A DNA stretch of 64,000 bases from Undaria pinnatifida (lineage: Eukaryota; Sar; Phaeophyceae; Laminariales; Alariaceae): contig JABAKD010000002.1 in NCBI GenBank assembly GCA_012845835.1, positions 7,868,603-7,932,602 of the forward strand. Direction: 5' to 3'. The position numbers and the translations under genes were made by a program. How positions within the stretch are numbered: the first letter of the stretch is position 1; every line of letters begins with the position of its first letter. Positions 30,144-40,823 of this stretch are shown here, piece by piece. The notes beneath the pieces are model-generated. The model saw only the letters and a program-made list of their open reading frames with translations. It did no database searches and had not been told where the DNA came from.

Positions 30144-31130
30144 AAAATTAAAATACACTCCAGTTGTGAGATCGAAGATTTTGTCGAAACTCATCTTTGC
30201 AAGCTGTGTGTGATACTCCGATCGCGCGTATTGCGGGTTGTGTGTCCTCATTAAGGATATAGGTCGGCGACTCCCCTTGCAACTACAGTGTAGCTATCAG
30301 GGTCAACAGGGTGATGTTAGTCAGTCTGTGCGCGGACACTATAAAACCCGTTTCTGAGGAGGACAAAATCTGACAGCTGTGGAAGGAAACGCATCAGTTT
30401 ATCAAGTGAATCCTGTAAGTCGAATAACCGGTGAGGGGAGGGCGGATTTAATAAGGACGTGGGGGCCTGGTTTTGATCAAAAGGGGCGGGGGTGGGTGGG
30501 GGGGGAGGGGGCGGGGGGGCGGGCGGGGCAGCTCAATTTGTGCGTGGAAACTATAAATCCTTCAAGGGTATAAATGTGACGGTTTTGGAAAGAATGCACC
30601 AGTTAATCGCGGGGGGGGGGGGCGGGGGGGGCAGCTCAATCTGTGCGTGGAAACTATACATTCGTTTAAGGGGATACATGTGACGGTTTTGGACAGAAGG
30701 CACCAGTTTATCATGTTTATCCTGTAAGCCGTACAACCAGTGAGTAGACGGCGGATGGTTTGAGGGGGTGGGGGTGGGATGGGGTGAGGGGGTGGGGAGG
30801 TGGGGGGTAGTAGACGGAGGGGGGGAGTTGGAGGGGGCGGGGGCGAGGGAGGGCTTTAGGTCCCATAGATGTAGGGGATTGCTATACGCGTGGTGCTAGG
30901 TCTAAGCGATGGTGCGGGTGGTGGGCAAGGAGGGGGCGTTGGGGGCGGGGGGGGGGTTGCGGGATTCGCAGCAGCGGCATGGATGGCTCTAGAAAGATAA
31001 TGCGGTGATATCCAGTGCGTGGAAGTGTTTATTACTCTGGCGGATTTCGATATTAGGTGGGGCGTTTGAGCAAGAGAGAGCGGGGAAAAAAAAAGTGTGT
31101 GGGGGGGGGGGGGATATATGTGATACTCGT
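30144..31130 (+). repeat. Family G arm, right member of inverted pair 1
   Basis: Starts AAAATACACTCCAGTTGTGA. Modules follow in order: an inner ~330 bp, a GCTCAATTTGTGCGTGGAAA module present twice, a GCTATACGCGTGGTGCTAGG module and a TGGATGGCTCTAGAAAGATA module with GGTGGGGCGTTTGAGCAAGA. Each closes with a G-rich run. A TATAAA sits at a fixed place in the first three module copies. There are no coding frames. Confidence 0.75.
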
Positions 31131-31154
31131 CTGCAGCAGCCCGGGCTGCTTGGC

Positions 31155-31319
31155 ATGGGCGAAGCTGCAATCGTACCTGTAGGTAGACTTGGCATTTATA
31201 CAGTACTTATCGGCGTATTTTGTTGTATTGTTGTCGTCTTATCTTGGAATATGGAATTTTCTATCTCTTCTTATCTTGTTTTATTCTTATTCGCTGGTGC
31301 GATGATCACCGGGCCTTGA
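31155..31319 (+). CDS. Putative small membrane protein
   Basis: An ATG frame of 54 codons: MGEAAIVPVGRLGIYTVLIG, then VFCCIVVVLSWNMEFSISSY and LVLFLFAGAMITGP. Two hydrophobic stretches (about residues 13-30 and 37-52) could each span a membrane. The frame continues open upstream into the G module, so it may be longer or may be chance. The stop lies in a tandem TGATCACCGGGCC duplication. Confidence 0.3.
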   Translation: MGEAAIVPVGRLGIYTVLIGVFCCIVVVLSWNMEFSISSYLVLFLFAGAMITGP

Positions 31320-31419
31320 TCACCGGGCCAAAGCAACGAAGCATTGACGAATTATAATGAGGCGCGTGAAGCGCAGCGCTGAGCCTTTTTCTTTTTTTCT
31401 TGGTTCCCTTCATATATAA

Positions 31420-31625
31420 GACAGTGCATGGCCACATCACCTCGCATGCTGTATTTGGCAATACGTATCTCTTTTGTATAATTAGCGATGTCAGAAAATA
31501 ATGGTAACTATATGATGGTGGTGGCAAACAGTGCATGACCACATCACCTCGCCTGTTGTATTTGGCAATACGTATCTCTTTCTTCTAACTAGCGATGTCA
31601 GAAAATATGGTAACTACAAATATTC
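31420..31625 (+). repeat. Tandem pair of family P units
   Basis: CAGTGCATGGCCACATCACC, TGTATTTGGCAATACGTATC and AGCGATGTCAGAAAATA occur twice about 107 bp apart. Inverted counterparts appear at 42030-42060 and 42525-42585, outside the right G arm, so P forms the outer part of the larger inverted pair 2. Confidence 0.65.
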
Positions 31626-31744
31626 TATAAAATATTCTAGCTTTCGATCCATGTACAACAACAAATTATGAAGATTTAACACGTTATTTACTACACTTAA
31701 ACACTGGGCTGCATACTGCATCTAACATCAAACCTTCTGGAGTA

Positions 31745-33262
31745 GTAAGCATTACCAGGCAGGTGATATAAAGGGATGTCTTCTTGCTACAATCGTCAGG
31801 TTTGTCCCCTTTAAGAATTTATAGTTTCCGCGCACATATTGAAATGTCCCGCCCCCCGCCCCCCCCTCCCCTCCCCCTCCCCCGATCCCTCTTGTTAAAA
31901 AAACCCCCACCCCTCCCCCCCCCCCCCCTTTTTTTTTTTTTTTTTTTTCCGCCTAGTTTGTCCAAACGCCCCACTCACAATCGAAATCGACCAGAGTAAT
32001 AAACATCTTTACGCAGTTGATATCACGTCATTATCTTTCTGACTATCCTTGACGTAGTTTTCATTCTTTCCCCCACCCCCCTCAACTCCCCTCTTCAACG
32101 CCCCCTCTTTTCCCACCACCCGCACGATCGCCTAGACCTAGCACCACGCGTATAACAAGCCCCTACATATCTTTGATTTCACAGCCGGAGTGTGTTTTAA
32201 TATTATTTGTGACCTAAACCTCTTAAAAAATCTCCCCCCTCCCCACCTCTCGCTCTCCCTTGCTCAAACGCCCCACCTAATATCGAAATCCGCTAGATTA
32301 ATAAACACTTCACGCACTGGATATCACCTTATTATCTTTTTAGAGCCATCCATGCCGCTGCTTTCCCCCCCCCCCCCGCGCCCCGAACGCCCTCTTCTTC
32401 CCCACCACCGGCACCATCGCCTAGACCTAGCACCACACGTATAACAAACCCCTACATCTATGCCACCTGAGCCCCCCCCCTTCCCTCCCCCCCCCCCCCC
32501 CGCTGCCATCTCCCACCTCCCCAACCCCCCCACCCCATCCCACCCCCACCCCCTCGAAAACTCCGCCCTTTCCCTACTCTCTGATTGTACGACTTACCTC
32601 AGGATATACATGATAAACTGATGCATTCTTTCCGAAACCGTCACATTTATCCCCTCAAAATAATGTATAGTTTCCACGCACAGATTGAGCTGCCCCACCC
32701 GCCCCCCCCCCGCCCCACCCTCCCCCCCCCCTATGGAAAACCGGTGCATTTTTTCCCAAAACCGTCATATTTATCCCCTTAAAGGATTTATAGCTTCCAC
32801 GCACAAACTGCCCGCCCGCCCGCCCCCCCCCCCAGTCCCCCCCCCCAGCCCCCCCCCCCAGTCCCCCCCCCAGTCCCCCCCCCCAGTCCCCCCCCCCAGT
32901 CCCCCCCCCCCCCACCTCCAACCCCGCTCGCTTTTGATCAAAACCAGGCCCCCACGTCCTTATTAAATCCGCCCTCCCCTCACCGGTTATTAGACTTGCA
33001 GGATTCACTTGATAAGCGGATACATTTCCCTCCACAGCTGTCAGATTTTGTCCCCCTCAGAAACGTTTTTTTTTATAGATTCGGCGCACAGACTGCCTAA
33101 CATCACCCTGTTGATCCTGATCACTGTAGTTGTAAGGGGAGTCGCCGACCTATATCCTTAATGAGGACACACAACCCGTAATACACGCGATCGGAGTATC
33201 ACACACAGCTTGAAAGATGAGTTTCGACAAAACCTTCGATCTCACAGGTGGAGTGTATTTTC
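31745..33262 (-). repeat. Family G arm, left member of inverted pair 2
   Basis: Read from 33262 downwards it starts AAAATACACTCCACCTGTGA and passes through the inner module, at least three short G-run modules (32650-32940), the GCTATACGCGTGGTGCTAGG module, and GGGGCGTTTGAGCAAG modules. It then reaches GGACAAACCTGACGATTGTA, matched near 41850. C runs occur at 31910-31940, 32370, 32480-32510, 32700-32735 and 32820-32920. Confidence 0.7.
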
Positions 33263-33276
33263 ATTAATTGTATATA

Positions 33277-33522
33277 TTATATCGGATCGCATTCGAGGGT
33301 AGGGTGCCTCGAATGGCTTTCTCTGTTTGTGTGTGTTTGTGAGTATGTTTGTGTCAACTTTTTTTTCGGCCACTTTTGTCTACCGCACACAACGCACACG
33401 GCACTAAGGTCAGTTCCGACGGGTCCTGTGCACGCGCAAAAATTAGGCAACTCTTTTCGTGCTGGTTTCGCTGTAAGTCGTTGACAGTTCGTCAAGACAG
33501 GTGCGACAAGGTGTGACTGCAC
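33277..33522 (-). pseudogene. Family L unit (coding-like, with Cys pairs)
   Basis: The minus frame reads AKPARKELPNFCACTGPVGT then DLSAVCVVCGRQKWPKKKLT. The plus-strand frame at 45185 reads AKPVRKELPVFFACTEPVGT, DLGVLYVECGGQTWPQTMLT. About 120 bp align without an indel, and both copies end in an ACACACAAAC-rich stretch followed by GAGG..CC and ATGCGATCCGA. Frame preservation suggests coding ancestry. It abuts the inner edge of the G arm. Confidence 0.45.
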
Positions 33523-33654
33523 AGCCTACGTAATATACCAACACAGTAGTAGCATATGTTTCTCCGATGTTGGTTGTGTGTTTTGGTGGTCGGAGATGGA
33601 CGCAGATCGTCCCTTCGCGAGTTCAACCGAAAAAAACGGGGGAACTACAGTAGT

Positions 33655-34125
<471 letters not shown>

Positions 34126-34210
34126 ATGCTGCTGCTGTACGAGTACCTATTTTCAGGGGGTTGATCGACCAGACACACGCACAGCGACACTGACCCGGCC
34201 TTGGTCTCGT

Positions 34211-34441
34211 ATGCCGTGCTGCTGTCACTACCGCTGCTACACCTTCTGCTTCTGCTGCGCTGCTGCTGATGATTTTAATGCTGCTCCTGCTACGAGTGCA
34301 GAAGCACCCGTCGTACGAGTACCGACTTTTTTTTCTCTGATTGAGAACGTAAATAAATATCAAACAGCGTGGATGTTCGTTCGTCGGGTTGGTTTGTTCA
34401 GTTCGCAGCTGCTACTACTACTGTCTACCAAATATGACCAG
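34211..34441 (+). CDS. Exon 1 of a two-exon gene model, unrecognised
   Basis: An ATG frame of 77 codons, phase 0 at the donor GACCAG/GTATGC. It starts MPCCCHYRCYTFCFCCAAAD, then APATSAEAPVVRVPTFFSLI and ENVNKYQTAWMFVRRVGLFS, and ends STKYDQ. The first 40 codons are Cys/Ala-biased (GCTGCT repeat), so a shorter exon from an acceptor TTTTTTTTCTCTGATTGAG at 34345 is a good alternative. It joins in phase to 34512-34652 across a 70-nt GT-AG intron. No family is recognised. Confidence 0.4.
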
Positions 34442-34511
34442 GTATGCCGCTTGTGCTGTTCTTTCGATTACTGGTCTCCCCTGTGATTTCCGTATGCACT
34501 CAACATCGCAG

Positions 34512-34652
34512 ATTGGACTATTGCAGGTACAGTCTAGAGGCAGCGCGCCCCACTATTTACCAATTACTAGCATTCGCGAGCGCCCGCTTTTAGCACTGGG
34601 CGCCAAGATAACATATGCAGACCTATCAAATACAACTAGACTACAGTATTAA
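34512..34652 (+). CDS. Exon 2 (terminal) of the 34.2-kb gene model
   Basis: The acceptor CACTCAACATCGCAG leads to 46 codons and a TAA: IGLLQVQSRGSAPHYLPITS, then IRERPLLALGAKITYADLSN and TTRLQY. Phase 0 matches exon 1. The predicted product is 123 residues. Confidence 0.42.
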   Translation: MGLLQVQSRGSAPHYLPITSIRERPLLALGAKITYADLSNTTRLQY

Positions 34653-34887
34653 TAGTAGTATCTGGAATATCTGGAACTTTAGACTATGTCCGTGAACACT
34701 GCACTGAGAAATGACAAATAAGACAGGCTGAGATTGAAATGGCAACAAGAAATCAGAGAACGATATGCTGGGTTTATTTATTAATAGTGTAGAGCGCACT
34801 CTTCCCCAAAAAACAAACCTAGCCTGGACCAGCATTCATCCATGTTTCGTACCAGAACCATTTACATTGTTGCTTGCTGTATGATAT

Positions 34888-35247
34888 GTGCCCAGCGCGG
34901 TGCTGTGTGCCTGGTACAGCAGTAGTATGCGAGATACGTCGTGTTGTGTTGTACCTGGTGCTATGTACCAGGTACTATGGATGAGCTCTCCACATAACCT
35001 GCTATTACAAGTTGTAATGCGACAAGCTCTTCTTGCCAAGCAATGTCAAACGTATCGGCTACGAAAGATGGAACACGTATGTACGTATGATACATCAGTG
35101 TATCAATCATCAGTTCCACTAAGCAAATGCGACTCCGTTGTGAAATGTTCAAAGATTTTCCCCGTTAGTCAAGTACAAAATCATTTGAGAAGATACAAGA
35201 TATACTCTAAAACGAGTACCTTTTTCACGAATACCTTTTTACAGTAG
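34888..35247 (+). other. Ambiguous open frame, not called as gene
   Basis: A 119-codon plus frame (ending TSTFFTNTFLQ) covers this stretch. Its start lies in TACCTGGTA/TACCAGGTA repeats, and a 63-codon minus frame overlaps. No splice support was seen. Confidence 0.3.
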
Positions 35248-35512
35248 ACAGTACTTCCTAGATGGAGGTACGCAGCAACCGCCGGGCGCACACGAACTGG
35301 ACGGCGCTTTTCCTTTCCTTTTGAGGGATGTCCCAAGCTGCTGTGATTGTCCCGGGCCTCGTGCTCTATTATAGTAGTGTGGGAAAACAGAAGAAGACCA
35401 CCGTCTAGGCCTTGCTGCCTTCGTTAGAGTGCGGAGTTCCTTGAAGGGCGTCCCTTAGAGGCGGTAACTGCTGCAGTCTGTTCGTATCGTTTTTTCTTTC
35501 CTGACGTCTACT

Positions 35513-35698
35513 ATGCCTGCCTGGAAAGGCTCTGCGTTCAGTGGTGTATTCGTTACAAGTGGTCCTTCTAGCGAACAGGGCGGCCGTAGTCTCAAAATAG
35601 CACACGTAAAAAACGCAGTAGTACTACGTATAAAAGCTGCTGCGGCCGGTAGACAGCTCACTGCCCACCACAAGACGCCGAAACAAAAAAAACGCTAA
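35513..35698 (+). CDS. Putative small basic protein
   Basis: An ATG frame of 61 codons: MPAWKGSAFSGVFVTSGPSS, then EQGGRSLKIAHVKNAVVLRI and a Lys-rich end (HHKTPKQKKR). Balanced codon use and a basic tail favour a real peptide or terminal exon. A pyrimidine-rich stretch (TTTTTTCTTTCCTGACG) precedes it. The function is not known. Confidence 0.33.
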   Translation: MPAWKGSAFSGVFVTSGPSSEQGGRSLKIAHVKNAVVLRIKAAAAGRQLTAHHKTPKQKKR

Positions 35699-35704
35699 GG
35701 GCCC

Positions 35705-36035
35705 AGACAGACATGCCGTGCGTAGACCTTCTTTGTGATTCCCACTCACCTGGCGAGGTGGTTGAGATTCTCGCTCGATTGACACGGCGCCACCTATTAA
35801 TAGCAGCAGCTACTACTGATGGTGCCTGCCACTGGTCTCGTAAACACCACGGAGAAGGCTCTAGCGCCGTTGCTGTTGCTGTAGACCACTCGCCGCCTGC
35901 TGATGGAGGGAGGGTGGGGTGTGGAGCGGAAAACGGTGTTGGGCTGGGCATCGTGTCATGCCTCGCACTTGTCCGTTGCGCTTTATTCTGATTGGTTCAA
36001 TTGAGATTCACTGTGATTGGCTCACGCACAAAACA
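35705..36035 (+). repeat. Family K repeat, copy 1 (longest)
   Basis: Contains GATTGACACGGCGCCACC, AGGGAGGGTGGGGTGTGGA, GGGCTGGGCATCGTGTCATG, CTTGTCCGTTGCGCTTTATT, then two ATTGG (inverted CCAAT) boxes about 33 bp apart: CTGATTGGTTC and GTGATTGGCTC. Other copies: 36160-36310, 36745-37080, 37775-37945, 42930-43065, 44205-44430. All are in the same orientation. Confidence 0.65.
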
Positions 36036-36159
36036 CGAACAATCTTTTTCTTTGCTTTTTTCTGTTTATTAGCGGAAAGTTCCAGAAGGGGTGATGCGAA
36101 AGATATCGACCCGCTTTCACCGTTAGACATCGTTTCTGGTGTGTGTACCTAGCAAAGTA

Positions 36160-36310
36160 TGGGCATTGGAGCACCGCGGCCTGAGGGTGGAGGGCGGAGG
36201 GGAACAGCATGTTGATGAACTTGGCGTGGTGTCATGCGTTGCCCTTGCCTGCTTTGTCGCTATTGGTCCGTCACCCACTCTTCGTTGTGATCGGCTGGCG
36301 CATAATACAT
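36160..36310 (+). repeat. Family K repeat, copy 2
   Basis: GAGGGTGGAGGGCGGAGGGG, GGCGTGGTGTCATGCGTTGC, ATTGGTCCGTCACCCACTCT and GTGATCGGCTGGCGCA. The second ATTGG is mutated to ATCGG. Confidence 0.6.
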
Positions 36311-36744
36311 CAATGATGCTTGTTTGTAGTGTTGTCTCTTGTGTAAAACGGAATACTGTAGAAGGGAACCTCGTAAAGAAAGATAGCGACACACCCTCTC
36401 CGATTGGCCTGGTGTGGTGCTGCGAGTACCAGCTGGTAAATACATAAGAAGGGTACAGGGTAGAGGACACCCACTAACAAGAAGCAGGATTGCTGGCTGG
36501 CTGCAGTATGAACCACTTGATCTGGCCGCTCGGCGCCCACAGTCATCAAGGGAATATCCCCTGACTACCACAAGGCCCAGAGGGAAAAAACCAACGCTGA
36601 GCAAAGAGGCAGACTGCTTGTTGGTGGCGTAGAGCTATCACTCGAGAGAGTAGCCCCGCTACAGTTACAGTATACCCCGAAATCTAGCACGCTGCTGCGC
36701 GCTGTCCCATACCCTCCTGTGCTGCGGGTTGTTGTGAAGTCGTT

Positions 36745-37080
36745 ATGGTGCCCTCTCACCTGATCACATGCCTGGGATGATTCTCAGTCGATTGACCCGG
36801 CGCCACAGCAACAGCCGCCACAACAGACGATGCCTGCTCAAGGGCCCTTACCAGCAACAACAGAGAGGTTAGCGTCGTGGTTGTTATTGCAGACCAACCG
36901 CTGCCTGTGGTGGTACGGTTAGGGTGGAGGGGGACATGATGCATAGACTATTATGTTGGTGGGCTGGGCGTCTTGGCAGGGGTCACACTTGTCCGTTGTG
37001 CACTAGATATTCTATATTGATTGTTGTGGTCCCTGTCGGTTGAGCTTTGTCGTGATTGGCGTACGTACGCGCAACGTACT
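36745..37080 (+). repeat. Family K repeat, copy 3
   Basis: Full-length like copy 1: GATTGACCCGGCGCCACAGC, AGGGTGGAGGGGGACATGAT, GGGCTGGGCGTCTTGGC, CTTGTCCGTTGTGCACTA and GTGATTGGCGTACG. Confidence 0.6.
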
Positions 37081-37269
37081 ACGATTCTGTTGTTGTTGCT
37101 GAAAATCGGAAGATTCTATGTAATAGAAGAGGGCGTATGAAATACACACCCACGAGGCACAACAATCCTACAAATTGATCGACACGCCGTTTTTTTCCCG
37201 ATTGGGTTGTATTGCTATCTAATACCCGTTTAACGCGAAGAACACACACTGCTGTATATCATTTCACAC

Positions 37270-37494
37270 TTACGTGTACGTATTTTTTTCGCGGCAGGTT
37301 TTTGATGGGTGACTTTTGCCTTGTTGTAGGGTCTGCGTTTCTTTCAACTGCTTTTCTTCGCGTGTTCCTGGCTTCTTAGCCAGACGGTTAGAGGTGTGGG
37401 GGTGGGTTTTGAGGAGCCGCATCTTCGACTCATGGTCTAGTTCGTAGAACCGGAGTTTCCCCGAATCTCCCATATTTCTGCATATGCGACTCAT
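37270..37494 (-). CDS. Putative small basic protein, member of a dispersed coding family
   Basis: An ATG frame of 74 codons: MSRICRNMGDSGKLRFYELD, then HESKMRLLKTHPHTSNRLAK and a Lys/Glu/Gln-rich tail KKPGTREEKQLKETQTLQQG. Composition is clearly protein-like and hydrophilic. The SKMRLLKTHPHTS segment is matched at DNA and protein level by 8945-9125 (SKMWRFTTHPQTS). Two diverged copies far apart suggest either a gene family or a retroelement domain. No domain is recognised. Confidence 0.42.
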   Translation of the reverse strand: MSRICRNMGDSGKLRFYELDHESKMRLLKTHPHTSNRLAKKPGTREEKQLKETQTLQQGKSHPSKTCREKNTYT

Positions 37495-37774
37495 CAGGGT
37501 GGGCTAGTGTTAAGATACGGCCTTGAAAGGCCTGTAAGTATCCGAATTTGAGATCATTTGGATGGGTTTCGTATGATAAGGTTGGCGTTTTATATTCGGA
37601 AAAGTTAGGAAATAGATCGGAGGCACGTGCCTCCGATTTCAGAAGCTATTCGGGGCTCTCGTGGAAACGAAATAAAGCAACGTCTCTATGAAGGAAAAGA
37701 AAGTAAGTACTCTCCGAGGACCTGCTCAATTGGCAGACCTGCAGGGGGCACTCTGTGTCCCCGCCTATAACTTC

Positions 37775-37945
37775 ACACTACTCAGCTCCGACCCTTCGCT
37801 GCCTACGGGTGGAGGCGTGGAGGGGGCACTGTGTTGATGGGTTGGACGTTGTGTCATGCGCGGTCCGTTGTATATGCTATACTTTGTTGGTCCGTCACCT
37901 TCGCTACACTGCTGTGACTAGTCATAGCGCACGAACACAAGCCAC
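37775..37945 (+). repeat. Family K repeat, copy 4
   Basis: CGGGTGGAGGCGTGGAGGGG, GGGTTGGACGTTGTGTCATG and TTGGTCCGTCACCTTCGCTA; both ATTGG boxes are partly lost. Confidence 0.55.
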
Positions 37946-38142
37946 GAATGTTTTGTTAGTTGCTTTTTTTATTACCGGGAGATGATACTGCCAGCAGCAT
38001 ATCAAAGTTCCCAAGCGCTGTTTTGTTCCGATTATTCATCATATAGTCTATATGTAAATTAATTTTATATTATATGTAAATATGAAGACCACTGATCGGG
38101 ACAACTCACGCTATAATATACCTAAAATGGGATCCGAAGGGT

Positions 38143-38275
38143 GCGCCAGCTAGCGTTGGGCTGCGAAAGCAACTGAGTTAAATCGACACACGACGCGTAT
38201 GAAAATACGTGGAAGTGTGGAGAGCTTAAGCTTTGTTTTTCCCCATCCGCCGGAGGATGAAAAAAAGAAAAAAAG
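38143..38275 (+). mobile_element. SINE-like retroposon, intact copy
   Basis: Starts GCGCCAGCTAGCGTTGGGCT, contains GAGTTAAATCGACACACGAC and ATGAAAATACGTGGAAGTGT, and ends CCGCCGGAGGATGAAAAAAA with an A-rich tail. It carries an uninterrupted CTTAAG where the 27.5-kb copy has an insertion. Confidence 0.7.
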
Positions 38276-38385
38276 TAGTCTATATATATCGTATACACGA
38301 ACTGGTGCCGTTGCTTGGACAGCCCATCATACGTCACGTGCGAGGACACCGACTACATAGTTAAACATGACAGCTTCTTCGGTTA

Positions 38386-40019
38386 ATCATGGGGTTCGAT
38401 GGTTTTCATGGCTAACCACATAGATGCATGGTGCAACCCACTGATATCAGCCATTGTTGAGGCTGCCGCTGAGTTCACCGCGGAGGATACAGCCAATATC
38501 CTGGTGAACCAATACATCCCCTTGTGGGGGTGCCCGCGCACCATACTCTCGGACAACGGTCTGTAGTTTTGCTTCAAGCTTTCACAAGCTGTATATCAGC
38601 TGTTGGGCGTGGGCAAGCTTGGTACAACCTCCTATCAACCCAACTGTAACGAGGGCATTGACCGGGTAAACCACACTATGGCCCAAATGCTGTATAGGGT
38701 CGTCAACGAGCGACAAGACGATTGGAACTTGCATCTGCCTCACGTCGAATTCACTCATTAAAATTCCGTCAGCGCAGCGACGGGTCTGGCGCCCAACGAG
38801 GTCCACTTGGGAAGAATCCCACGTCTCCCCCTGACGGTTTTGACCGCACTGGCGTCGTGGGACACCAGAGTCTGGCCCGCGACCACCTGACCTATTGCGA
38901 CTTGACCACCGACCGGCACAAACGCGCGAACGACATTGTTCGCGCACACCACGGCCTCACCGTTTCTTGTGTTAACCGCAGAAACTCCGCCCTCGCCGAC
39001 GAGTTGCGCCCAGCACCTAACTTCGTTACCGATGGTTGGGCATGGGTGTACAACTCTGCCTCCATAATCTGCCAGGGTGTGAAGGCGAACACGAACGCCA
39101 AGGTGCGTAAGGCCAAACTCACGCTTAAATGGACGGGGCCCTACAAGATCTTGGCTGCCGGCCCCTGCTCCGCCGCCGAGAACCCGGACGGTTCGCCGCT
39201 AGGGAGTAACCTCCTCAATTTGAATCTCCCTTCCGACCTGCCCTTTTCGAACGCTTGTCGGTGTGTGGCCATTGAACGCTCCAAACCCTGCGCCAACCCC
39301 GACGACAGCGGGAACATGCCCAAATGCCTACCGGCGGGGATAACGCAGTACGTGCTCAACATGTTTTCCAAGAAGTCCGCGCCGTACCACGTCACTCTAG
39401 ACGACGTTTCGACCCCCCTCCAACGGCTGGAGGTGGAGCAGATCACCGGTCATCATTCGGTACGGAGAGGTGGCGTCATCGTGGTGCTTTACAAGACGCA
39501 TTGGGCGGGACTCTCCGAATCTGCCTGGGAACGGGAAATGGACCCCCACCTCTCCCGCCTCCACATCTGCGTTATTGGGCCGGAACTCCGGACCAGCACC
39601 GACAAACCAACCGCCTCTACCGCCGAATGCGGATCGGGGCGGCACAGCGCGAGCTCTCCCGCAACAACGGGGAACCTTTCCTAGCGCCAGGCTACGCTTT
39701 CTTGTGTTCCCCGCGTCGATTGGCTCCATTGCTACAACGACACGGTGCTTCCTAAGGGAGCCCACTTTTGGTAGAAGCGAGACCATGGGTTATGGGGACT
39801 TGGAAAATCAGTGCGAGCACTACCGAGGACAAGGTATACCTGGTCCGCTTTCTGGACGACCCTAGACCGATTAAACTTCCTCTCCCACCGGCGCGCTGCA
39901 CGACTTCGACGGGAGCCGTACGAGGCTCTTGGTGCCTGCAAGTTCACATCGCCAGTGCGTTTCCTCGGGGGATCCAACGTAACGTAGACGAATCTCGAGG
40001 CGCGGCCGCGGCCAGTTGA
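38386..40019 (+). pseudogene. Decayed Ty3/gypsy integrase with chromodomain
   Basis: The first frame (from about 38399) shows the integrase core: TILSDNGL around the second catalytic Asp, a TTSYQPN..EG.DRVNHTMA block where the usual third acidic Glu is Asp, and LPHVEF, ATGLAPNEVHLGR. It has in-frame stops TAG at 38564 and TAA at 38759, then shifts frame. The next frame carries the integrase C-terminal block (LTLKWTGPYKIL) and a chromodomain (VEQITGHHS.., VIVVLYKTHWAGLSESAWERE) at about 39430-39545. A further frame change follows, then RRMRIGAAQRELSRNN and a tail with VYLVRFLDDP..IKLPLPPA. No reverse transcriptase, protease, gag or LTR was found, so this is the 3' part only. The chromodomain normally directs integration to modified histones. 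Confidence 0.9.
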
Positions 40020-40319
40020 CTTTCAAGCCGCCACCGCTCCTCGATAGTTCTCCATTTTTGGGGGGTTATAAGGTTTTAGTGTTTTTCTTTGGGTAGTTCG
40101 TGGTGTTCTGAGAGCCTTGGTCTGGTTTTGGGGCGCGGTTCTTTCCATTTGTTTGTCCTGCCGACGACGCCACTTTTTTAGGCATTGGTGGGGTATTAGT
40201 CCCTTTGACCACTTGAAAAAATACTAGTGAGGTATTAGTTCCTTGGACCACTTGAAAAACCTTAACCAACAGCTTACCCAAACCAAGCCTTATAACACCA
40301 TGCTGTAGCTCCGTGGCAC

Positions 40320-40805
40320 CATTCATGGGTAATCACGGCATCACCTCGGCACAAACCACGGTTGCCAGTCGTGGGGTATGCCGCGAGGTAGGGTTCGGGT
40401 TCGGGTTTTGGCCATGGTTAGAGCTAGCGTTGTTGGGGTAATGCGTGGTTCACCACGAGCGGATTGTTTGACCATATACTGCCCTACGGCACTTTCAAGG
40501 GCTGGGGTATCCATGGGTTGCATCATACATATTATGATTAACTGGATGGTGCCATACCATCTTCCACGGCTGGTATTCATGGGCAGCCCTGTACCATGAT
40601 TTACCATGAGATACAATGGTTAACCGCATGAATGGTGCCATGTGGTATACTGTCATACAGATGACCATTTCCGCGGGACTAACAGGGCCCATGGGACCCA
40701 GGCGTAGGCATGTGATTGTGGGCGAGTCCAGATTGTCCATGTGAGCCACACGACATCCCGTGATGTACTGGTACACTATGCGGCAAACAGGCATGCCATG
40801 ATATT
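40320..40805. repeat. Diverged CATGG-rich patch
   Basis: Words such as CATGGG, CACGGC, CCATGG and ATGGTGCCAT occur every 10-30 bp, resembling a highly mutated version of the 14.4-16.6 kb and 48.6-50.0 kb arrays. The overlapping open frames are probably incidental. Confidence 0.4.
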
Positions 40806-40823
40806 ATAAAAGTGAAAATACAC

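Noticed and set aside
36260-36632. Competing plus (72 codons) and minus (79-114 codons) frames
   Set aside because: All are protein-like to a similar degree and overlap family K. I could not choose and no splice site pair decides it.
38386-40019. Possibly intact integrase gene
   Set aside because: In-frame stops at 38564 and 38759, later frame changes and an altered third acidic residue rule out function.
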